DNA of 64,000 nt from Zeugodacus cucurbitae (taxonomy: Eukaryota; Arthropoda; Insecta; Diptera; Tephritidae), in the NCBI RefSeq assembly GCF_028554725.1, contig NC_071669.1:33780001-33844000 (forward strand), read 5' to 3'. This document shows positions 42,660 through 51,891 of the stretch, one piece after another. The position numbers and the translations under genes are program-made. Below the pieces are notes generated by a model. It had not been told where the DNA came from, made no database searches, and worked only from the letters and a program-made list of their open reading frames with translations. Positions within the stretch are counted from its first letter, which is position 1, and the number at the start of each line of letters is the position of its first letter.

Positions 42660-43110
42660 GTTTATACTAATACATTGTTGTGCAGATTTCTCAGTATTTA
42701 CAAAATGAAGAGGAGCTAGCATTTTTAGATGAAATGCCTTCATCATCAAGCTTAGAGAAATCGGATAGGGAGAAAACCAATAAATGCCAAAACTTTTACG
42801 AAGTCATTGAAGGCTATGGCTAGAATGAATTCAAATACCACATGAGATTGCGGCGTTCGACCGTGGAATAGTTGATACACATCTATCGACACATATTTTA
42901 ATTTCATTGACTATAGAAATTTATTTTAAAATTTTATTTTCGGAGAAATATACAAATAGCATTGAGCCCAAAACAAATACTGGTGGAAGAGGAATTGTAG
43001 CACCTAGAAATAAATTGTATATTTATATTTGGTACATGAGTAACACCGTCACTTTTCGGCAGCTTGCTAATTTGTTTGGAGTGCCTTCTTCAACTGCTTG
43101 GACTAAGTAG
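42660..43110 (+). pseudogene. PIF/Harbinger (HARBI1-like) transposase N-terminal fragment
   Basis: FLDEMPSSSSLEKSDRE, then NEFKYHMRLRRSTVE, then a second frame (42907-43110) with PRNKLYIYIWYMSNTVTFRQLANLFGVPSS. The pattern (F..HFRM.RST...L followed by L...LWY.SN..TFR.....FG....T) is the N-terminal, helix-turn-helix-like half of HARBI1-type nucleases; compare the copy at 59014-60273. One stop and one frameshift are present, and it ends before the catalytic domain. Confidence 0.72.
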
Positions 43111-43189
43111 CATATTTGTAGCCTCTTGGTTTCTTCCACGTTTTTTACGTTTCCTGCAACTAATTTAATTTTTATTGAATTTTTGTATT

Positions 43190-43285
43190 CAATAAATTCA
43201 ATACAAAAATACTTACGTTTTATCTTCGCCTGCCATTTTCTATTTCAAATTTGTGTATAACTATTTTTATTATTTTGACAGCAAT
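43190..43285 (-). pseudogene. exon-intron remnant starting MAGEDKT
   Basis: On the minus strand ATGGCAGGCGAAGATAAAAC is followed by GTAAGT, an intron of about 60 bp ending TTGCAG, then KRKKRGRNQEATNM-like codons. The same structure, degraded, lies at 39180-39290. The basic start resembles the Myb/MADF accessory ORF of Harbinger elements, and a Harbinger fragment is adjacent, but this identification is inference. Confidence 0.4.
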
Positions 43286-43714
43286 TTGGCGTACGCCGAT
43301 GATATTGATATCATCGGAAGCAACAACCACACGTCACTGTTGACAGTCATAACTTCGAAGTAGTAGATAGTTTCGTCTACTTGGGAACCACCGTTAACAA
43401 CACCAACAATGTCAGCCTCGAAATCCAACGCAGAATCACTCTTGCCAATAGGAGCTACTTTGGACTGAGTAGGAAATTGAAAAGTAAAAACCTCTCTCGA
43501 AGAACCAAAATCAAACTCTACAAATCGCTCATTATTCACGTCATGATGTTTGGCGCTGAAAGTGAAACGATGACAACATCCGATGAGACAACTCTTGGGG
43601 TTTTCGAGAGAAAGGTTGTGGCCCTCTAAAGATTGGCAACGGCGAATGCACAGTTCCGATTACTATGGCGCCGCGATCTGAGGGCACCGTTGGAAAGAGG
43701 ACTTCCTCCCGATT
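43281..43714 (+). pseudogene. RTE-like LINE fragment (end of reverse transcriptase)
   Basis: AYADDIDIIGSN is followed, after a deletion, by VYLGTTVNNTNNVSLEIQ, RRITLANRSYFGLSRKLKSK and ETMTTSDETTLGVFERKV. This is the text shared by the LINE family at 54360-55440 and 62660-64000, often annotated in insects as craniofacial development protein 2-like. A TAA stops the frame near 43627. Confidence 0.82.
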
Positions 43715-43722
43715 AAAAAATA

Positions 43723-44963
43723 GGGTCGGCTTTAGTATACCGTCCCACGATTTCGGGGTTAAAATGGATATGGGCGGATAGAGGAGGATCTCCAGATCAC
43801 GAATATATATAATTATTGCCGCCGCAAACTTATAGTGTCTGAGTTATTTGCAATTTAAGATTTAAAATTAATAATTTTTAACTCGTTATTTCTCACTGTA
43901 TATTGAATTTTCCACATATATTTTGCACTTTAAATATATTCACACTTCACACATTTGTTTATAAATATTTATTTTTAACTAATTATATTAAAATATGCTG
44001 TAAATAAGCATTTTACTTTTTGCACAATTTTGTTTATTTTTACAATAAAAAAGGGTTGCATTCTGACACAAAATAGGTGTTACCATATCACATATTTTGT
44101 AAACGAATTATAAGAATCACAATAATGAAAAAGAAAGATTATACCCCAAATACAATAAACATAATGCATGTAATGTGTAATGTAAATTATTTTATTATTT
44201 CCCATATTTTGATAATATCCGGTATTGGTTCGACCAGGGTTATTTTTTTGAAGCGCGGCCAAAGGCCGCCAGTACAGAAAGTAGTTGTGCGCGAAAAAAC
44301 TTTCCATTTCCCTCTCTTTGATAACTCCCGGTGTTGGCTCGACCAGGGTTATTTTTTTTTAAGCGCGGCCGAAGGCCGCCTCTGCAGAAAGTAGTTCTAC
44401 GCGGAAGAACTTGTTATTCCACCTCTTTGATAATCCCCGGTGTTGGCTCGACCAGGGTTATTTTTTTGAAGCACTTATAAATTTTGAAACCGTGGTATTT
44501 TTTTGTAGTTAGAATGTTTACTTAATAACTATTTATTGGGTATTTGTTTTCTTCATTTTGGGAATTTTATTCATTTTGATTATTTTTAATCGATGCATGT
44601 GGCAACACTTATGTTCTGTCATCTTGCAACCGTTTTGTTATTTTACAAATAAACAGAATTCTGCATAAAATTAAATGTTTATTTACAGCAAATTTTGATA
44701 TAATTTGTTAAAAATAAATATGTAGAAACAAATTAATGAAGTGTAAATATATTTAAAGTGAAAAATATATGTGAACAATTCAATATACAGTGAGAAATAA
44801 CGTGTTGAAAATTGTTAATTTTAAATCTTAAATTGCAAATAACTCAGAAACTATAAGTTTGCGGCGGCAATAATTATATATATTCGTGATCTGGAGATCC
44901 CCCTCTATCCGCCCATATCTATTTTAACCCCGAAATCGTGGGACGGTATACTAAAGTTTTCCC
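43723..44963. mobile_element. foldback element 1 with 8-bp target duplication
   Basis: Starts GGGTCGGCTTTAGTATACC and ends with the complement of GGGAAAACTTTAGTATACC. The perfect 8-bp direct repeat AAAAAATA flanks it (43715-43722 and 44964-44971). Long inverted arms of about 350 bp (43723-44090; 44590-44963) share 'cccacgatttcggggttaaa', 'ggatctccagatcacgaat' and 'attgccgccgcaaacttata' in opposite orientation. The centre holds two to three units of the same tandem repeat as family X (GCGGCCGAAGGCCGCC, CTCGACCAGGGTTATTTTT). It encodes no protein. Confidence 0.9.
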
Positions 44964-44971
44964 AAAAAATA

Positions 44972-46075
44972 TTTAGGGTTATAGGTATCGCAGACGCCTA
45001 GTTTTCGAGATATTTCGGTTTAAAGATCAAAAAATCTTAATTTTCAACAAGCAATTTCATTCACTTTAACCCAATTTACGCTCTTTTTTCACTTCAAATA
45101 TTTGAAATTACATTGCTAACACTCAATAAAATTCAAATTTTACGTTTATTTAAAGTTTTTTAAACAAAAATTAGCTATTTTAAAAATAACTTTTCACTTT
45201 AAGATTTATTTGTTTACAATTATGCGGAAAACGAGCGCTGCCACATTGTAGATACCATATATAAATTCATCCATAAATTCCTCTTTTTGCTAAAATTCCT
45301 CTTTTTTGCCAAAATTCGTCTTTTTTTATTTAGCAAAATAAATTTTTAAAAATCATACCGAGGACAGTATTTTATTTTGCTAACACTTGTATTGGCTTGA
45401 CCAGAGAGGAGTTCTACGCGAAAAAACTTCGAACACACCTGGTTTTGGCTCGACCAGGGTAATTTGTTTGAAGCGCAGCCGAAGGCCGCCAGTGCCGAAA
45501 GGAGTTCTACGCGAAAGAAAACTTTGGACACCCCGGTTTTGGCTCGACCAGGGTTATTTTTTAAAGCGCGGACGAAGGCCGCCAGTGCCGAAAGGAGTTC
45601 TACGCGAAAAAAACTTCGGACATTCCTGGAAAGATTTTTTATATACTTCCTTGATGCAGAAGAGTGTTCTACGACAAAAAGCTATGATATGCTAATAAAT
45701 AAAATACAGTCATTAAAAAATCTATCATCTATGGTTTCTAACATGTGGCAACGATCGTTTTCCACATAATTGTAAACACAGAAATCTTTTCAGCTATGAG
45801 TGTGCTAAGTGATTTTTAAAATAAGTAATTTTTGCTTAAAAAATCTTAAATAAATCTATATTTTGAATTAAATTGAATGTCAGTAGTGTAATTTTCAATA
45901 TGTGAAGTGAAAAATGTGAAAAAATAGTGTTACAGTGTGTGAAATTCCATGTGTTACTTATAGGAAAAATTGGACATTTAAACATGAATATTTTAAAAAC
46001 TATAAGTCCAATCAAGAATATTTATATATATGCCTACTCTGGAGAGCCTTCTCTTTCCACCGATACCCCATTTAT
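44972..46075. mobile_element. foldback element 3, diverged
   Basis: Immediately next to foldback 1. Inverted arms are about 44972-45255 and 45735-46075: for example 'tgtttacaattatgcggaaa' at 45210 pairs with 'ttccacataattgtaaaca' at 45759, and several AT-rich blocks match further out. The right arm also resembles the arm of foldback 1. The centre (45385-45625) holds diverged units of the 109-bp repeat (GAAGGCCGCCAGTGCCGAAA; GAGTTCTACGCGAAA). No target duplication was identified. Confidence 0.7.
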
Positions 46076-46089
46076 ACAGATCGGAGTTG

Positions 46090-46204
46090 TCACACCCCGA
46101 CCGCCAAATAATCGGAATCGTGCCACGGCGAATACCGCAGACGATGGAACGATGAGCTGTACAATTTATACGACGACATTGACATAGTTCAGCGAATAAA
46201 AAGA
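46090..46204 (+). pseudogene. RTE-like LINE 3' fragment
   Basis: About 115 bp: 'gcgaataccgcagacgatgg' then codons for WNDELYNLYDDIDIVQRIKR, the C-terminal motif of the RTE-like family seen again at 54387-54635. It joins TRM61 copy D exon 1 at about 46205. Confidence 0.72.
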
Positions 46205-47320
46205 CAGCGGCTAATTTCCATAATGTGGAATTGAAGAGGGTGATACAATAATACTTCATCGCACTGCCAATTCGAAGAGCGCAGGTACGCAGCCTAATTG
46301 GTGTCACTTATTTTTGCAATATTTTTGGACTTACCGGCACCTCAGTTGGCCGTGCCATTAGCAGCTAAAACACAGAAATTAAAGGGTAAATTTAAGTGTT
46401 GTGATCATAGAAATTTAAGAACTTCTTGTATGTTTAATTAGGAGGACTTTTTTGATTCATTTTCATATTGAGGAATCATAACGTTGTTGTATCGCTTTAC
46501 AATAATAAGGATTCACGGCAATTAGATCAATGGAATGACTACAGCAAGAGCATGGATGTTAAGACTAGAACGGTGCCGTGTTATATTTAGAATTCCTGAA
46601 ACAAGGTAATTATTACCAACTTTAATTACAAACTTTATAAAAATTCAAATTTTACTTTATATTTTATAGAAACCCTCCTCCCAGATGAATCTAGTACTAG
46701 TGAAATTAATGAAAGCACAGATCTTATAAAAACTCCGAAAGAAACCAAAAGAGTCCTCACATAATGTGCGCAGCTTACACTTCCAGACCGCACGGGGTAT
46801 TTGACATTTTCCACTCTTCCTCCTGCCTTTGTCCGATATCAAAAATTGTTCAAATATTCATTTTCATATGTATATAGTGTAGTACGATAATATATCTATA
46901 AAGTAAATATAATAATAAACAACTAAATGGCATGATATTTTCAACAAATATGTAATGTAATGATTTTGTTATTAAATTCTCATTTGGGATTTTGGTAGAA
47001 CTAACCGAAAACAGAGGGTATAGTTTCTGGGCTTTTGTGGGTCGCAGTACTGACAGTGCACGTGCAGTTTTCGTTCGCAGTTTTGGGTCTTTCATCCGTG
47101 ATTGTACCAATACCATTCCCCAAATTGTGCAAGAGGTATATATACATTGCTAAATGATGAATGTAATGTGCAAGAAAGGGATGAACGATCACACGTACAC
47201 AATGGTTTCGGGTACTTTTGTCAATTCGCCCTTAAAAATGGCATAGAAACTTTCATTGAAACTGCGGGTACCGCTCCCTGGCATTTCACCAGAGAATTCG
47301 CCGGTACCTGTATTCCAGGG
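46205..47320 (+). pseudogene. TRMT61A: TRM61 cassette copy D
   Basis: Exon 1 keeps GIEEGDTIILHRT-like codons. An internal deletion then joins LIGVTY to FLDLPAPQLAVP, removing most of exon 2. Exon 3 keeps SFHIE-like remains and QQEH; the last intron (GTAATT to ATAG) is present. The last exon reads SSTSEINESTDLIKTPKE and TGYLTFSTLPPAFV. The 3' flank then runs to the shared terminus (CCTGTATTCCAGGG at 47307-47320). The 5' end is replaced by RTE-like sequence. Confidence 0.75.
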
Positions 47321-47385
47321 TGGTAACTAGGAATATTGATGTCTGGATAAATCTCTCAAGCAATCGATTTCGATTGCTGATCATA
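47321..47385 (-). mobile_element. 65-bp Gypsy LTR fragment between two TRM61 cassettes
   Basis: Reverse complement matches the LTR at 10450 and 60754 ('agatttatccagacat', 'aatcgaaatcgat', 'gtagttacca' words). It separates copy D (plus) and copy E (minus), whose shared ends face each other here. Confidence 0.7.
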
Positions 47386-48047
47386 CCCTGCAAGGAGGTA
47401 CAGGCGAATTCTTTCGTGTAAAGCCAGGGAGCGCTACTAGCACTTTCAATGAAAGTTTCTGTGCAATTCTTAACGGCGAATTGACAAAACTACGCGAAAC
47501 TCTTGTGCACGTGTGATCATTTTCTTCCACATTACATTCATCATTTAGCAAATTATATATACCTCTTGCACAATTCGGGGAATGATCTTGGTGCAATCAC
47601 GGATGAAAGACCCTAACCTGCGAACCAAAACTACATGAGAATTTAATAACAAAATAATTAATTATATTACATATTTATTGAAAATGGTATGCCATTTAGG
47701 TTTTATAATAATATTTACTTTATACATGTATTATCGTTCTACACTATATACCTAAATATTACGTATTGAATAGTTGAACAATGTTTGCTATCGAACAAAG
47801 GCTGAAGGAGTAGTGGCAAATATCAAATACCCCGTGCGGCCTGGAAGTGTAAGCTGCGCACATTATGTGAGTACACTTTTGGTTTCTTTAGGGACTTTTG
47901 TAAGATCTGTTCTTTCATTAATTTGACTAGTACTATTTTCATACAATTTCTGGGAGAAGTGTTTCCATAAAATATAGAGTAAAATTTGAATTTTTACAAC
48001 ATAAAAGTTGGTAATAATTACCTTATGTTTCAGGAATTCTAAATCTA
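47386..48047 (-). pseudogene. TRMT61A: TRM61 cassette copy E, 3' half
   Basis: Starts with the shared terminus CCCTGCAAGG and the 3' flank (TATATATACC region). It then covers the last exon and last intron and reaches the exon 3 codons for the LEFLKH region ('caggaattctaaatcta'). There it stops against the terminus of copy F. Nothing of exons 1-2 remains. Confidence 0.72.
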
Positions 48048-49050
48048 CCCTGCAAGACAGATACCGGCGAATTCTCTGGTGAAATGCCAGGGAGCGGTAC
48101 CCGCAGTTTCCATGAAAGTTTCTATGCCATTCTTAAGGGCGAATTGACAAAAGTACCCGAAACTATTGGGTACGTGTGATCGTTCATCCCTTTCTTGCAC
48201 ATTACATTCATCATTTAGCAATGTATATATACCTCTTGCACAATTTGGGGAGTGGTATTGGTACAATCACGGATGAAAGTCCAAAACTGCGAACCAATAC
48301 AACATGTGCACTTTCAGTACAGTTCTTGGTACTATCACGGATGAAATATCCAAAACTGCGAAGGAAAACTGCACGTGCACTTTCAGTACTGCGACCCACA
48401 AATGCCCAGAAACTATACCCGCTATTTTCGGTTAGTTCTACCAAAATCTCAAATGAGAATTTAATAACAAAATCATTAATTATATTTCATATTTATTTAA
48501 AATATCATGCCATTTAGGATTTATTATTATATTTACTTTACACATGTGTAATCGTACTACACTATATACATATATATAACATATTGAATAGTTGAACAAT
48601 TGTTGCTATCGGACAAAGGCTGGAGGAAGAGTGGCAAATGTCAAATACCCCGAGCGGGCTGGAAGTGTAAGCTGCGCACTTTATGTGAGTACTATTTTGG
48701 TTTCTTTAAGAGATTTGGAAGATCTGTTCTTTCATTAATTTCATTAGTACTAGATTCGTCCATTTTCTGGGGGTGGGTTTCTATAAAATATAAAATAAAA
48801 TTAGAATTTTTACAACATAAAAGATGGTAATAATTACCTTATGTTTCAGGAATTCTAAATCTAGCACTGGCAACGTTCTAGTCTTAACATCCATGCTCTC
48901 GCTGTAGTATTTCCATTGAACTAATTTCGGTGAATTTATGTCCTTGCAAAGCGATACAACAATGTTATGATTCCTCAATACAAGGTGAAAATGAATCAAA
49001 AAAGTCCTCCTAATTAAACATATAAGAATAAGAATTTTTTTAAATGACTA
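48048..49050 (-). pseudogene. TRMT61A: TRM61 cassette copy F, 3' part
   Basis: Begins CCCTGCAAGACAG at 48048, followed by the 3' flank. The flank contains an extra local duplication of about 70 bp near 48270-48400 ('ccaaaactgcgaa', 'tgcactttcagta' twice). The last exon and intron follow, then exon 3 with the codons VKTRTLPVLDLEFLKHK (frame open at 48781-48999). Foldback 2 interrupts at 49051. Confidence 0.75.
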
Positions 49051-50263
49051 TGGGCGGATAGAGGAGGATCTCCAGATTACGAATATATATAATTATTGCC
49101 TGCGCAAACTTATAGTTTTTGAGATATTTGCCATTAAAGATTTAAAATTAACACTTTTCAACACGTTATTTCTCACAGCATATTGAATTTTTCACATATA
49201 TTTTGCACTTTAAATATATTTACGCTTCACTAATTTGTTTTTACATATTTATTTTTAACAAATTATATCAAAATTTGCTGTAAATAAACATTTAAGTTTG
49301 TGCACAATTATCTTTATTTGTATAATAAAAAAGGGTTGCATTCTGACACAAAATAAGTGTTACCATATCACATATTTTGTAAACGAATTATAAGAATCAC
49401 AATAATGAAAAAGAAAGATTATATCCCAAATATAATAAGCAAAGTAGTTCTACGCGGAAGAACTTGTTATTCCACCACTTTGATAATTCCCGGTGTTGGC
49501 TCGACCAGGGTTATTTTTTTGAAGCGATGCCGAAGGCCGCCTCTGCAGAAAGTAGTTCTACGCGGAAGAACTTGTTATTCAACCACTTTGATAATCCCCG
49601 GTTTTGACTCGACCAGGGTTATTATTTTTAAGCGCGGCCGAAGGCCGTCTCTGCAAAAAGTAGTTCTACGCGGAAGAACTTGTTATTCTACCACTTTGAT
49701 AATCCCCGGTGTTGGCTCGACCAGGGTTCTTTTTTTGAAGCGCGGCCGAAGGCCCCCTCTGCAGAAAGTAGTTCTACGCGGAAGAACTTGTTATTATACT
49801 ACTTTGATAATCCCCTGTGTTGGGGGTGTTTACTTAATAACTATTTATAGGGTATTTATTTTCTTCATTTTGGGGATTTTATTAATTTTGATTATTTTTA
49901 TTCGATTGCATGTGGCAACACTTATGTTCTGTCATCTTGCAACCCTTTTGTTATTGTACAAGTAAACATAATTGTGCAAAAAGTTAAATGTTTATTTACA
50001 GCAAATTTTGATATAATTTGTTAAAAATAAATATGCAAAAACAAATTAGTGAAACGTAAATATATTTAAAGTGCAAAATATATGAGAAAAATTCAGTATA
50101 TAGTGAGAAATAACGTGTTGAAAATTGTTAATTTTAAATCTTTAATTGCAAATATCTCAGAAACTATAAGTTTGCGGCGGCAATAATTATATTATATTAT
50201 TCCTCTATCCGCCCATATTCATTTTAACCCCGAAATCGTGGGACGGTATACTAAAGTTTTCCC
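49051..50263. mobile_element. foldback element 2, inserted in TRM61 copy F
   Basis: Same family as foldback 1: inverted arms at about 49051-49440 and 49850-50263, right end TAAAGTTTTCCC. The left arm lacks the outermost about 55 bp. The centre (49440-49825) has four tandem units with GAAGGCCG, CTCGACCAGGGTT and GTAGTTCTACGCGGAAGAAC; the 202-residue ORF at 49357-49965 is an artefact of these repeats. TRM61 copy F sequence lies on both sides. Confidence 0.85.
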
Positions 50264-50893
50264 ATGATTTATGTTCCATTTAGCAGCGTTTGCATCCATA
50301 GTTCTGAATTTGCTTGCAGCACATATTCCATCGATTCGAAAGTTCTACGATGCTACTATAAGTGGCACCAATTACGTTGCGTACTTTTAACGCGCAGTAT
50401 GAGGTTTGAAATATCTGTATGGAAAATTTTAGAATTTAAAGCAAGATAATATCATTATATTCAACAATTATTTACGTATTCAATGGTTTCGCCCTTGATG
50501 TTGACCACTGTTGGCGTAGCTTCTATTGCGTGCTTCGAATTGACAATGCATTGAATTATTACTGTATCACCCTCTTCAATTCCATATTTTGGCTTTAGCA
50601 AACTTTTATTTTACGTTTTACTTATTTAAAAATGCGTGCTTCAATAATTTAAACTTTAATTAGGCTACAGATCACTGAATTAAATAGAACACGCAAAATA
50701 ATACTTCACAAGCAGCCATGATATAGCTCAAAACAAAACTTGTTTAAACACGAGAACTTTTGTTGTTTCTTTCTATCATTCAGGGTGCTGTACGAAAGAA
50801 GAGTTGAGGTAAATGTTTATGCACATTTCGCCCTTTGTTGCGTATGTGTGTATGTAGTGGTATTATTAAAATTTCTTTGAATGTATTGGAGTT
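50264..50893 (-). pseudogene. TRMT61A: TRM61 cassette copy F, 5' part
   Basis: Minus strand: upstream region (50893-50650) shared with copy C, exon 1 (about 50590-50480), intron 1 and exon 2. Exon 2 retains VIGATYSSIVELSNR-like and LQANSELWMQTLL-like codons up to the foldback junction. The upstream region ends at GGAGTT (50893), about 20 bp short of the terminus seen in copy C. Confidence 0.74.
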
Positions 50894-51480
50894 GCCAACA
50901 ATCGATTACGGACAATTCTAACCAAGAATGATAGAAGACAAGATTACGACAGGCTGAAGCGTTCACGACCCACGAATGGGAATAGGCAACAGAAGAATTG
51001 TCAAATGGAAAACGGAAATGTGAAACATAGTGAACCAAATTGAATAATGTGCAGATAAAATATCACAAAGAACGTAATTCTTAAAATCTTCATTTATAAA
51101 ATGATCCAATATAATTATGCATATTTATAATTAAAATTATATGTTTTGTTACAAAAAGGTCGCCATTTTGCCAACTTTTTTGTTGGTTGGAAAAGTGAAA
51201 AAAATTCTTTATAGACGACATTTTTGTACTATTGTTGGTTAATTCCGCTATTGCGGACTTCTTTTTCAAGTTAATACATTTTTCACTTACAATTTTAAAT
51301 AATAATTAAGCACTAGCCTTGACTTCAGCTCTTTGTTTTGGTTTTATTGTTTTGCACCACAGTGCAATTTTGTTTTGCTCGCGTGTTCGGGGTCGTGAAA
51401 GTTGTCACTCAACAGGAACTCAAAACCCAAAAAAGCTAACTGTAAACGCCTGTCGTAATCTTGTCTTCTATCATTTTTGA
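50894..51480 (-). repeat. dispersed repeat, copy 2 of an inverted pair
   Basis: The reverse complement of 51215-51480 matches 11915-12215 in block order ('gacaagattacgacaggcg', 'aaaacaaagagctgaagtca', 'ttgaaaaagaagtccg'). A shorter piece of it also occurs at 50915-50950. Family not recognised; no coding potential. Confidence 0.6.
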
Positions 51481-51783
51481 TTCTAACGTTTATCTCAAAT
51501 TTTCAAGTCGGTGGACACGATTTCTCGGAGCGTTATTAAGCGATTTTGTTCAAATTTTGCACTCATCTTTGAAATAGCATTGTGTAGCTAATAAGCCAAA
51601 TATTTTTTTATATCATTAAAACAATTATTTTTTTCGAGCCAATAATACATTTGACCAATAAAGTGGGTTTTTTTTGTTAAAATTCAGTCAGAAATTCAAG
51701 TTTCAATATTTTATTCTTTCTTTTCCTTGTACTATCCAAATATTTTTAGTTTATTGTTTTTAAATGAACCAATCATGAGTTAT

Positions 51784-51891
51784 GAGCTCCACCGAAAGGC
51801 CGCCCGTCATGGTAGATGAGGTGCCAACGGCTGAGTTTTTGGAATTTGTAAATAAGAATTTCACAAAATACTGTTTAAATATGGATCTTTG
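51784..51891 (+). other. candidate first coding exon, unrecognised
   Basis: An ATG opens a 35-codon frame beginning MSSTERPPVMVDEVPTAEFL and continuing EFVNKNFTK. The local composition is less AT-biased than around it. A possible donor GTAAATAAG follows GAATTT inside the frame, so the true exon may end there. No downstream exon was identified. This may be the start of a host gene or chance. Confidence 0.3.

Noticed and set aside
49357..49965. 202-residue frame
   Set aside because: Runs through the repeat array of foldback 2; no domain, and the same text repeats within it.
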